Below are positions 1 through 6,052 of a stretch of 7,816 nucleotides of DNA, piece by piece (the first letter of the stretch is position 1; every line of letters starts with the position of its first letter). The DNA is taken from positions 1 to 7,816 of the forward strand of contig JAPHUN010000294.1 of NCBI GenBank assembly GCA_026193435.1, given 5' to 3'. This stretch comes from Chlorobium sp. Its GTDB lineage: Bacteria; Bacteroidota; Chlorobiia; Chlorobiales; Chlorobiaceae. The translations under genes were made by a program, and so were the position numbers. Below the pieces are notes generated by a model that had not been told where the DNA came from, made no database searches, and worked only from the letters and a program-made list of their open reading frames with translations.

Positions 1-41
1 ATAAGGTAACTCACTGCCAGAATAACGATCAAAGTAAACAT
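1..41 (-). CDS. Possible start of a membrane or exported protein (partial, cut by window edge)
   Basis: Reading on the minus strand, an ATG at 41-39 opens a frame that runs without a stop to the window edge. It encodes 13 residues, MFTLIVILAVSYL, which are almost entirely hydrophobic and look like a signal anchor or first membrane helix. It starts 46 bp after the purM stop on the same strand, so it could be the next gene of the lysC-purM direction. No convincing ribosome binding site is seen before it; only a weak GAAG lies upstream. Thirteen codons is too little to name a family, and chance is a real alternative. A competing ATG at 46-44 hits a stop after five codons. Confidence 0.3.
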   Translation of the reverse strand, partial: MFTLIVILAVSYL

Positions 42-87
42 GACATGACACTTCAGGGTGATACAAAAACAATAACCGGATACTCCA

Positions 88-1074
88 TCAGGCAACGACC
101 CGACCTATAATGTAAGCATTTTCATGCTTCGATGTCAAATCCGCCATGATGCGGTCAACGGACGTTTCGGCGACAATCATCACCAGACCTATGCCAAGAT
201 TAAAGGTTCTTCGCATATCCTCTTCAGGAACCTTGCCCTCTTTACGGATGATATCGAAAATCACCGGCTCCGGCCAGGATTTCCAGTCGACATCAAGCCG
301 GAGACCATCCGGTATAATCCTCATGGTGTTTCCTGTCAGACCTCCTCCGGTAATGTGCGACATGCCGTGAATATCTTCTGAAGAAAGAAGTGGCCCGATT
401 ACTGGAAGATAGGAACGGTGAACCTTCAGAAGTTCATCACCGGCACTGCCTTCAAGCCCCTCAAAGGTATTGCGAAGCTTTCCCTCGAAAACCTTTCGGG
501 CCAGAGAGTAACCGTTTGTATGCAAGCCGTTCGAGGCAAACCCTATCATAACGTCTCCCCTGGATATTGCTGCGCCGTTGATGATCCTGCCATGATCGAC
601 AACACCGACAATAGTCCCCGCGAGGTCAAAGTCGTCTGTAGCGTAAACCCCGGGCATTTCAGCGGTTTCGCCCCCGATGAGAGCGCAGGAGTTCTCTTTG
701 CATGCAGCAACCATTCCCTTGACAATATCCGCGGCCATTTCGGGCATGAGCTTCCCGCAGGCATAATAGTCAAGAAAAAACAACGGTTTCGCACCACACA
801 CAAGAATATCGTCCACACAGTGATTCACCAGACAGGCGCCAATGGTGTCATATCGTCCCATTTCCGCCGCAACCTTCAGTTTCGTACCAACTCCGTCTAT
901 ACTGCTGACCAGCACAGGCCTCGTATATGAGGAAAAATCCGGCTGAAAAAAACCGCCGAACGCCCCGATATCGGTCAGAACACCACTGGTAAAGGTCTGA
1001 CGCACCTCCGGCTTGATCAATCGGACAAACTCTTCTCCAGCACTGATATCAACTCCTGCCGTCTTGTAATCCAT
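88..1074 (-). CDS. purM: Phosphoribosylformylglycinamidine cyclo-ligase (AIR synthetase)
   Basis: PurM closes the imidazole ring of formylglycinamidine ribonucleotide using ATP to give aminoimidazole ribonucleotide, the fifth step of cytosolic de novo purine synthesis. The 328-residue protein is close to the usual family length and complete. Visible family motifs in order are KTAGVDI (4-10), [10 protein letters not shown] (57-66, ATP/substrate site), [20 protein letters not shown] (84-103), [11 protein letters not shown] (134-144), [13 protein letters not shown] (181-193), HITGGGL (240-246) and FNLGIGL (291-297). The start is chosen because [10 protein letters not shown] is the standard PurM N-terminus; a short AGGG lies about 4-7 bases upstream. 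It lies 94 bp downstream of lysC on the same strand, so co-transcription is possible but the gap is long enough for its own promoter; none was recognised. No truncation or missing motif is seen. Confidence 0.97.
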   Translation of the reverse strand: MDYKTAGVDISAGEEFVRLIKPEVRQTFTSGVLTDIGAFGGFFQPDFSSYTRPVLVSSIDGVGTKLKVAAEMGRYDTIGACLVNHCVDDILVCGAKPLFFLDYYACGKLMPEMAADIVKGMVAACKENSCALIGGETAEMPGVYATDDFDLAGTIVGVVDHGRIINGAAISRGDVMIGFASNGLHTNGYSLARKVFEGKLRNTFEGLEGSAGDELLKVHRSYLPVIGPLLSSEDIHGMSHITGGGLTGNTMRIIPDGLRLDVDWKSWPEPVIFDIIRKEGKVPEEDMRRTFNLGIGLVMIVAETSVDRIMADLTSKHENAYIIGRVVA

Positions 1075-1149
1075 ATCCCTGATTGATTATTGTTATTTCT
1101 GTGTTGCGACCACCAGACACCGCATCTGTCAATTTTTACTCCGCAGGCT

Positions 1150-1169
1150 GTCAACTGCATACTGCTGAC
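1150..1169 (-). other. Small hairpin abutting the lysC stop codon
   Basis: On the minus strand GTCAGCAG, loop TATG, CAGTTGAC can fold into an eight-pair stem with one A-A mismatch and one G-U pair. It begins at the last base of the lysC TAG stop. No run of T follows, so it does not meet the pattern of an intrinsic terminator; it may be a weak 3' structure between lysC and purM, or chance. The 1075-1168 spacer also carries CTGTCAA twice (1126-1132 and 1148-1154, 22 bp apart) and otherwise nothing recognisable. Confidence 0.3.
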
Positions 1170-2584
1170 TATTTTTTATTTACCGGCGTTTCAAATATAC
1201 AGCTTGACTCGATGCCGGAAAAAAACTCATGATGCAGGTGCTGAACCGCCCTGGAAACATCCTCTCCTTCTACAACAAACCCGACATTGATTTCAGAAGC
1301 GCCCTGGGAAATCATACGGATATTCACCTCCTTCATGGCGCTGAAGATTCTTCCTGCCATTCCTTTCGAAGTACGGAGGTTGTCACCGACAACGCTTATG
1401 GTCGCGACATCCGGCTCTATTTCCACCTCACCCATTTTTCTCAGCTCATCTACCGGCTGCTCCAGTGAAGCTGACTGACTCACCGTCAGGGAAACAGAAA
1501 CCTCACTCGTTGAGATCATTTCAACAGACACTCCCGCCCGGGCAAACACCCCGAAAATATCCGCCATGAAACCGTGCCGCCCCAGCATCCTGTTGGAACG
1601 GAAATTAATGATACACTGACCCTTCTTTACTGCGATAGACTTGACCAGCCCCCCATAGCTCATCCCTTCGAGGGTCTCCGGATTATTGGTAATCACGGTT
1701 CCTTTCGATTCGGGATGCAGCGAATTGAGCACATAGACAGGAATATTCTGTTTCACTGCCGGCGCTATCGTATCCGGATGCAGTACTTTGGCACCAAGAT
1801 AGGAAAGTTCTGCCGCCTCGGTAAAGGTCATCACCCGTATACTTCTCGCGTCGGGAACAATCCTTGGATCACAGGTCATCACACCGTCAACGTCCGTCCA
1901 GATCTGGATTTCATCTGAAGGAAGCCAGGCGCCGAGAAGCGCAGCAGTATAATCGGAGCCCCCTCTTCCGAGGGTCGTGGTTTTACCGTCCCGTGTCGAA
2001 CCGATAAAGCCTTGCGTAACGACAATACTTCCCCGTTCAAGCAACGGTCTGAGGCTGTTTTGGACATTTTTCTCGCAGAGCTCCTCAAAAGGGCGGGCCG
2101 CGCTGAAATTATCATCGGTTATCATCACTTCGCGAATATCCTGCCAGACAGTATCGTGACCGGCTTCCCGCATCGCCTCGCTGAAAATAGTCGTGGAGAG
2201 CAATTCACCAAATGAACAGAACGTATCGAAAGAGCGCGCCGTAAGCTCCCCGACGATATCGACCCCTTTTATCAGCATATCGAGTTCACCGATATACACA
2301 TCAACCTTTTCCTTCAGGGATTTGCGTAAAGAGGGATCGTTTATCAGCTCCTCGGCAAGTTCGAGGTGATGATCCCGGACTTCTGCTGAAAGCCTCATTG
2401 CCTCGTCAAGCCTGCTGTCGCCTGCTGCCTCGGCAATCTGTATCAAGCGGTTAGTAATCCCGCTGCACGCGCTGAGCACCACCAGAGGAATATTTTTTTC
2501 TTTCTCCCGGCCAACGATCTGCATTGCCCTCTTCATCGCAGGGGCCGTGCCGATCGACGTCCCCCCAAATTTCATTACAGCCAT
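1169..2584 (-). CDS. lysC: Aspartate kinase, monofunctional, lysine-sensitive (AK III) type
   Basis: Aspartokinase phosphorylates L-aspartate with ATP, the committed step to lysine/diaminopimelate, threonine, methionine and isoleucine. The 471-residue protein shows the N-terminal kinase motif KFGGTS (5-10), [11 protein letters not shown] (204-214, substrate/ATP site), [13 protein letters not shown] (229-241) and [11 protein letters not shown] (260-270). Two C-terminal ACT regulatory domains follow, with [14 protein letters not shown] (355-368) and [16 protein letters not shown] (423-438). The [10 protein letters not shown] segment resembles the lysine-binding ACT of E. coli LysC, so lysine feedback is inferred, not proven. 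There is no homoserine dehydrogenase domain. The frame stays open upstream to 2809, but that extension overlaps the divergent lipoprotein gene and has no kinase similarity. [10 protein letters not shown] is the family-like N-terminus, and an AGGAAG (2602-2597) lies 12 bases upstream, which is a long spacing. It is divergent from the nlpC gene. Confidence 0.96.
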   Translation of the reverse strand: MAVMKFGGTSIGTAPAMKRAMQIVGREKEKNIPLVVLSACSGITNRLIQIAEAAGDSRLDEAMRLSAEVRDHHLELAEELINDPSLRKSLKEKVDVYIGELDMLIKGVDIVGELTARSFDTFCSFGELLSTTIFSEAMREAGHDTVWQDIREVMITDDNFSAARPFEELCEKNVQNSLRPLLERGSIVVTQGFIGSTRDGKTTTLGRGGSDYTAALLGAWLPSDEIQIWTDVDGVMTCDPRIVPDARSIRVMTFTEAAELSYLGAKVLHPDTIAPAVKQNIPVYVLNSLHPESKGTVITNNPETLEGMSYGGLVKSIAVKKGQCIINFRSNRMLGRHGFMADIFGVFARAGVSVEMISTSEVSVSLTVSQSASLEQPVDELRKMGEVEIEPDVATISVVGDNLRTSKGMAGRIFSAMKEVNIRMISQGASEINVGFVVEGEDVSRAVQHLHHEFFSGIESSCIFETPVNKK

Positions 2585-2596
2585 AACTGTTATTAT

Positions 2597-2623
2597 CTTC
2601 CTGAGACGATCGATCCGCTCAGG
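2597..2623 (-). promoter_or_regulatory. Dyad in the lysC leader overlapping its likely ribosome binding site
   Basis: CCTGAG (2600-2605) and CTCAGG (2618-2623) are perfect inverted arms around a 12-base centre that itself contains the palindrome GATCGATC. In the lysC transcript the second arm CTCAGG runs directly into AAG, so the only Shine-Dalgarno-like sequence, AGGAAG (2602-2597), would be partly base-paired if the hairpin forms. This could tune lysC translation, or the dyad could be a DNA operator in the 102-bp lysC/nlpC divergent spacer. It does not resemble the lysine riboswitch, which is far longer. No clear -35/-10 pair was found in this spacer for either gene. The structure is seen; the role is inferred. 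Confidence 0.35.
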
Positions 2624-2686
2624 CATTGCGTTGTATTTACTGTCCGGATGGTCTGAAAAACTTTCTTTACCTGCAACCCTGCTGCC

Positions 2687-3313
2687 ATGAGAAGCAGAAC
2701 ATGTACACTGACAACACCCTGCTCGAATCACTATCGGGACTTGCGGCAGGTATTGTGCTGGACGTTTCTTTTTACTCTGGTTCTTTTTTCTGGTTGCACA
2801 GGAAGCCATTCAGCTCAAGGCGTTAAATATAGTGGAAAAAACACAAAAAAATATACGCCGCTGCCTATCAGTGTTCACGAAGACAAACTTATGGAACTGC
2901 TTGAAAACATCAGTAGTCTGCTGGGCATCGAGTATCATTACGGAGGACAATCAGTAACGGGATTCGACTGTTCCGGCTTTGTTCACTATATCTATAAGGA
3001 CACCTTTGAAGCAAACCTCCCGAGAACATCACAGGAGCTTGCCCGAAGAGGAAAAAAAATTTCACCCCGAAACCTTAAACGGGGAGATCTGGTTTTTTTC
3101 AGGCTCAACAGTTCACGCATAGACCATGTCGGTATTTATCTTGACAACGACCTGTTCGCGCATGCATCGTCAAGCAAGGGAGTCACCATGGCAAGCCTCA
3201 ACAACGGTTACTACAAAAAACATTTTGTCAAAGCCCTGCGCCTGCTTGAAATCAAGGATACCGGCACCGGTGATGGAGAACCGCGGCCTGCCCGTACCGA
3301 TATATCGGATTAA
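2687..3313 (+). CDS. NlpC/P60 family cysteine peptidase, predicted lipoprotein (peptidoglycan endopeptidase)
   Basis: NlpC/P60 enzymes cut peptide stems of peptidoglycan, usually D-glutamyl-diaminopimelate bonds. The catalytic triad pattern is present: Cys95 in DCSGF (94-98), His147 in DHVGIYL (146-152) and a third polar residue, His159, in [12 protein letters not shown] lipobox LFSG-Cys (33-37) after a hydrophobic run (22-36) predicts lipidation at Cys37 and anchoring to a membrane, periplasmic if Gram-negative. The 208-residue form is typical of Spr/MepS-like single-domain lipoproteins. The start is uncertain: ATG 2687 has no ribosome binding site and gives a long 36-residue signal, whereas TTG 2741 (codon 19) would give a compact 18-residue signal preceded by GGGA. 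It is divergent from lysC and 66 bp before prmA. The last 18 residues look disordered. The exact substrate bond cannot be read from the sequence. Confidence 0.9.
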   Translation: MRSRTCTLTTPCSNHYRDLRQVLCWTFLFTLVLFSGCTGSHSAQGVKYSGKNTKKYTPLPISVHEDKLMELLENISSLLGIEYHYGGQSVTGFDCSGFVHYIYKDTFEANLPRTSQELARRGKKISPRNLKRGDLVFFRLNSSRIDHVGIYLDNDLFAHASSSKGVTMASLNNGYYKKHFVKALRLLEIKDTGTGDGEPRPARTDISD

Positions 3314-3335
3314 GAGGTATATTGCCGCAAATCTC

Positions 3336-3370
3336 GACTTTTGACTATTGACTATTGACTACTGACTTTT
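3336..3370 (+). repeat. Five-unit heptamer array GACTNNN in the nlpC-prmA gap
   Basis: GACT recurs at exactly 7-bp steps at 3336, 3343, 3350, 3357 and 3364. The units are GACTTTT, GACTATT, GACTATT, GACTACT and GACTTTT, so the outer two are identical and the inner ones differ by one or two bases. The array fills half of the 66-bp gap and ends 9 bases before the prmA ATG, where a ribosome binding site would be expected and none is seen. Short heptamer tandem repeats are known as a class in some bacterial genomes, notably cyanobacteria; whether this one is dispersed in its own genome cannot be judged here. Confidence 0.85.
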
Positions 3371-3379
3371 TCATAGAAT

Positions 3380-4243
3380 ATGCCAACATCACACGATTAT
3401 ATAGAACTGACCTTCACGCTTTCACCTGAGCTGACAGAGCCCTGCCTGGGGCTGTTATCGGGTCAAGACATCGAATATTTCCAGGAGGAGGAAAACAGGC
3501 TTCACGCCTATCTCCCGGAACCGGAGTGGTCGCCGGAAAAAGAGCAAAGCATCATAGATGCTCTTTCCGTAGCCTTCGGCTCGACGCCGAACTATACCGT
3601 CAGGCACATGGCACACAGAAACTGGAATGCGGAATGGGAGGCCAACCTCAAACCTGTTGAAATCTCGGACCGCATCATGATTGTTCAGCAAAACAGTGAC
3701 GTCAAGCTTAAAAAAGGGCAGATTCTGATTGAAATCAATCCTAAAATGTCTTTTGGAACCGGCTATCATGCAACAACCAGACTGATGCTCCGACAGATCG
3801 AGAACATCGATCTGAAAGAGATGCGCATTCTCGATATAGGAACCGGTACTGGAGTGCTTGCGATAGCTTGCAGAAAAATCGGCAACACCCACGAAATCCT
3901 TGCAATAGACAATAATGACTGGGCAGTGGAGAACGCTCGTGAAAACGTCTCGGTAAACAACGCCGGCAATATCAGACTGGAACTTCTGGATGCCGAGGAC
4001 GATCTTCAGGAAATTCTTTCGCAGCACCATGACCTGATTCTCGCGAACATCAACAGAAATGTACTGGACAGAATACTGCCATCAATTAAAGAGAAAACCC
4101 CCGCCAGCAATGTTCTTCTCTCGGGAATCATGATTTATGATGAACCCTGGCTGAAAAAACTGCTGAAAAAGCTTAACTACCGTACTGTTGAGACGCTCTA
4201 TGAAGACGAATGGCTCTCAACGTATATCACATCTGCTTCCTGA
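3380..4243 (+). CDS. prmA: Ribosomal protein L11 methyltransferase
   Basis: PrmA transfers methyl groups from S-adenosylmethionine to amino groups of ribosomal protein L11 in the cytosol. The 287-residue length is normal. Residues 1-95 form the N-terminal L11-recognition domain, with the WNAEWE segment (82-87) leading into the linker. The catalytic domain shows MSFGTGYHATTRL (123-135), a PrmA signature, then SAM motif I LDIGTGTGVLA (151-161), the acidic AIDNND (175-180) and the NIN motif in LANINRNVL (221-229), followed by LSGIM (247-251). ATG 3380 has no Shine-Dalgarno sequence and follows a heptamer repeat array, so initiation may rely on coupling with nlpC or a leader feature. ppx follows after only 17 bp, which suggests one transcript. 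No defect is seen. Confidence 0.95.
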   Translation: MPTSHDYIELTFTLSPELTEPCLGLLSGQDIEYFQEEENRLHAYLPEPEWSPEKEQSIIDALSVAFGSTPNYTVRHMAHRNWNAEWEANLKPVEISDRIMIVQQNSDVKLKKGQILIEINPKMSFGTGYHATTRLMLRQIENIDLKEMRILDIGTGTGVLAIACRKIGNTHEILAIDNNDWAVENARENVSVNNAGNIRLELLDAEDDLQEILSQHHDLILANINRNVLDRILPSIKEKTPASNVLLSGIMIYDEPWLKKLLKKLNYRTVETLYEDEWLSTYITSAS

Positions 4244-4260
4244 ATTTTCCGGAAACCGTT

Positions 4261-5196
4261 ATGAAAAGAGTATCGTTTGTCGATATCGGCACAAATACCG
4301 CCCTCCTGCTGATTGCAGACCTTGACCCGGACAACGACCGAATTCTGCCTGTGCTTCACCGGCAGTCAATCGTCAGGATCGGGAAAAATGTCGATGAACA
4401 GAAGATTATCGACCACGCAGCCATGCAGCGCCTCATCCAGTGCATGCTTGATTTCAAGGAAACAAGCAAAAGCAACGACGCGCTGAGCATCATCGCAGCC
4501 GGGACCAGTGCGCTCCGTGACGCGAAGAACCGCATGGAAATCATTGACGAGGTTGTCAGGGCAAGCGGCATCGTGATTAAAACCCTCAGCGGAGAAGAGG
4601 AGGCCGCCATGACCTTTACCGGGGCTGTTGCCGGAATGGAAGATATACCCGAACGGTATACCGTTATCGATATCGGAGGGGGAAGTACTGAAATAACGAT
4701 GGGAAACGTCGGCCATATCGAGGAAAGCGTCAGTCTCGATATCGGTTCCGTACGATTGACGGAACGTTTTTTTACCTCCCTGCCACCCACCGAAGAGGAA
4801 TTACAAGCGGCAAAAGAGGAAATAGACAGTACGTTCACCAGCACTATCGAGCCGTTCTTTTCCGGCCGGGAGCAGGTTTACGGAGTAGCCGGAACCCTGA
4901 CAACGATCGCCCATCTTGTCTCCGGAGAGAAAGAGTTTGACCCGGAAAAGATCCACAACTATCCGCTCCGATACGATCAGGTCAAGCTGCTGCTTGATGA
5001 ACTGCAATCGCTAACCGTCGAACAAATAATCACCAAGGGAATCCCGGAAGGCCGGGCTGACGTGATAACCATGGGCACCCTTATCCTGCACCAGTTCATG
5101 CGATTGCTTGGCGTACCGGAAATCCGGGTCAGCACCCAGGGACTGCGCTACGGACTTGCTCTGAAAGAACTGCAGAGGCTCCGGTCCGGGGAGTAG
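4261..5196 (+). CDS. Ppx/GppA family phosphatase (exopolyphosphatase or pppGpp phosphohydrolase)
   Basis: This family of the ASKHA (sugar kinase/actin/Hsp70) fold hydrolyses polyphosphate ends and/or pppGpp in the cytosol. Motifs in the 311-residue protein: phosphate-1 loop DIGTNT (8-13), AAGTSALRDAKN (79-90), SGEEEA (110-115, holding the general-base glutamate region), phosphate-2 loop DIGGGSTE (137-144), GSVRLTE (162-168), AGTLTT (210-215), PEGRADV (262-268) and STQGLRYGL (291-299). It consists of the Ppx/GppA domain only and lacks the C-terminal HD-like region of the about 500-residue E. coli Ppx and GppA, a common short form. The frame is open from 4210, but that start overlaps prmA; ATG 4261 gives the family-like MKRVSFVDIG with GGAA 6 bases upstream. 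Sequence alone does not separate Ppx from GppA activity, so no symbol is given. It lies 17 bp after prmA and converges on the next gene. Confidence 0.93.
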   Translation: MKRVSFVDIGTNTALLLIADLDPDNDRILPVLHRQSIVRIGKNVDEQKIIDHAAMQRLIQCMLDFKETSKSNDALSIIAAGTSALRDAKNRMEIIDEVVRASGIVIKTLSGEEEAAMTFTGAVAGMEDIPERYTVIDIGGGSTEITMGNVGHIEESVSLDIGSVRLTERFFTSLPPTEEELQAAKEEIDSTFTSTIEPFFSGREQVYGVAGTLTTIAHLVSGEKEFDPEKIHNYPLRYDQVKLLLDELQSLTVEQIITKGIPEGRADVITMGTLILHQFMRLLGVPEIRVSTQGLRYGLALKELQRLRSGE

Positions 5197-5200
5197 CGAT

Positions 5201-5243
5201 CTGTTCTGTGTGAGCGATCATGTTTACCGCACACATCGAACAG
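5201..5243. terminator. Imperfect inverted repeat between convergent genes, possible weak bidirectional terminator
   Basis: CTGTTC-TGTGTG (5201-5212) pairs with CACACA-TC-GAACAG (5230-5243): twelve pairs with a two-base bulge and a 17-base loop. It sits in the 27-bp gap between the ppx stop and the convergent stop at 5224 and extends into the last codons of the minus-strand gene. No clear T-run follows on either strand, so it is not a classical intrinsic terminator. The position between convergent genes is the main argument. Confidence 0.35.
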
Positions 5244-5874
5244 AAAGTCCGTTTTCCATACAGGTATCATTACGGAAGAGAACAGAATTTTTGCTGCTCA
5301 TGTTCCGGCACCATGCATATCCTTTTACAAATAAGGTAGATGTCCAGTAGAGCCCGTTGGTTCCCTTATGGAAAAAGCGCCCATCACTCCTGCGATACCC
5401 TCCGTTAACATCTGCCGATCTTCTGGCTGATGAAAAAAAAGAAGCCGCTACCATATGGTTTGCCGCAAACATTTTACCGCCAAAAGCACCATCAAGATGC
5501 TCCCAATCCTTGTCTGAAGGGATCCTCCAGCCTTTCGGAGAAAGACCTCTGGGGTCATTCACCGCATACCAGTTGTAGAGCTTGCCGTACTTGATTTTGT
5601 TGCCGGCGGAGTTACGGTAGTAACACCAGGCGCCTTGCTTTTTCGCCGCCGCGTCAGCCCATTCCGCAGGCGTAAGCGCATGACGAATGGGATCACCGTT
5701 GCGGTAATGGCTTACATTGAGATTTTGAGTCATCCAGAGCTGACCTTTTACAGGAACTGCTCTGTATACATTGCCGTCAACATCGCTAACCGTTGCGGCA
5801 TGGACAGCAGTACCGATACCTGACAGTACAAGTATCGTGAACACTGTCGCCAATACAGCGTAAAATCGTTTCAT
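5224..5874 (-). CDS. Secreted Fibrobacter succinogenes major paralogous domain protein (Fib_succ_major)
   Basis: The 216-residue protein has a clear signal peptide: MKR, a hydrophobic core (about 7-20) and a VHA/A cleavage site after residue 26. There is no lipobox, so it is predicted to be released to the periplasm or outside. The rest matches the Fib_succ_major type domain (TIGR02145): QLWMTQNLNV (45-54), YGKLYNWYAV (96-105), GLSPKGWRIPSDKDWE (110-125), YWTST (176-180) and a C-terminal GLSVRCVR (209-216). These domains are thought to have a C-type-lectin/formylglycine-enzyme-like fold and have no established catalytic role. Four cysteines (84, 189, 205, 214) could form two disulphides after export. 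It is a single-domain form with no sorting tail. No ribosome binding site is visible; a C-rich tract lies upstream instead. It is on the same strand as the methyltransferase but 178 bp away, so it probably has its own promoter. Confidence 0.88.
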   Translation of the reverse strand: MKRFYAVLATVFTILVLSGIGTAVHAATVSDVDGNVYRAVPVKGQLWMTQNLNVSHYRNGDPIRHALTPAEWADAAAKKQGAWCYYRNSAGNKIKYGKLYNWYAVNDPRGLSPKGWRIPSDKDWEHLDGAFGGKMFAANHMVAASFFSSARRSADVNGGYRRSDGRFFHKGTNGLYWTSTLFVKGYAWCRNMSSKNSVLFRNDTCMENGLSVRCVR

Positions 5875-5887
5875 GACATGTACTTCT

Positions 5888-5899
5888 GGGGGTTGGGGG
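5888..5899. other. Paired G5/C5 tracts in the leader of the Fib_succ gene
   Basis: The plus strand has GGGGG-TT-GGGGG, so the minus-strand transcript carries CCCCC-AA-CCCCC 13 bases before the ATG. This occupies the region where a purine-rich ribosome binding site would be expected. The tract is seen directly; any role (unstructured leader, half of a G-quadruplex on the template strand, slippage-prone tract) is speculation. Confidence 0.5.
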
Positions 5900-5938
5900 A
5901 AATAATAACACGTAATTCAACTCGCTACTACTTAAAGA

Positions 5939-5967
5939 AAGATAGTGAAGCCTCTGATAAAAAGCAA
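5939..5967 (-). promoter_or_regulatory. Candidate promoter for the Fib_succ gene
   Basis: On the minus strand TTGCTT (5967-5962) and TATCTT (5944-5939) are 17 bp apart, a fair spacing for a housekeeping sigma factor, with 3 of 6 and 4 of 6 matches to the consensus. It lies about 65 bp upstream of the start codon. The two copies of the 11-bp repeat lie just upstream of the -35 box. Weak boxes make this tentative. Confidence 0.3.
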
Positions 5968-5978
5968 CGGAACAAGAG

Positions 5979-6020
5979 ATTACGCCATCGGCACACAGCG
6001 CACTGCTCTATTACGCCATC
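5979..6020. repeat. 11-bp direct repeat ATTACGCCATC, two copies, possible regulator sites
   Basis: ATTACGCCATC occurs exactly at 5979-5989 and 6010-6020, 31 bp apart start to start, close to three helical turns, so both would face the same side of the DNA. Both lie in the 178-bp gap between the methyltransferase stop and the Fib_succ start, upstream of the candidate promoter. This arrangement suits a transcription-factor binding pair acting on the Fib_succ gene. The repeat is certain; the function is inferred. Confidence 0.6.
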
Positions 6021-6052
6021 TCAAGACAAACGACCTTATTTCTGATGTTTAC

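Noticed and set aside
418..930. 170-codon open frame on the plus strand inside purM
   Set aside because: It lies fully antisense to a well-conserved purM; the product shows no recognisable domain.
2585..2686. Lysine riboswitch upstream of lysC
   Set aside because: The 102-bp spacer is too short, and no multi-helix conserved core is visible; only a simple dyad is present.
2585..2809. N-terminal extension of the aspartokinase frame (75 extra codons)
   Set aside because: It overlaps the divergent NlpC gene, is rich in Lys/Cys without family similarity, and the kinase fold begins at [10 protein letters not shown].
3260..3271. ACCGG-CA-CCGGT inverted repeat near the end of the NlpC gene
   Set aside because: It is short, lies inside the coding region and has no following T-run; it is compatible with chance.
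3341..3379. TTGACT boxes of the heptamer array plus TAGAAT (3374-3379) as a prmA promoter
   Set aside because: Spacings are 13, 20 or 27 bp rather than 16-18, and the -10 box would touch the start codon.
3455..4030. 191-codon open frame on the minus strand inside prmA
   Set aside because: It is antisense to the conserved PrmA motifs, with no recognisable family pattern or ribosome binding site.
4356..4844. 162-codon open frame on the minus strand inside the Ppx/GppA gene
   Set aside because: The serine-rich, low-complexity translation is typical of an antisense shadow of a conserved coding region.
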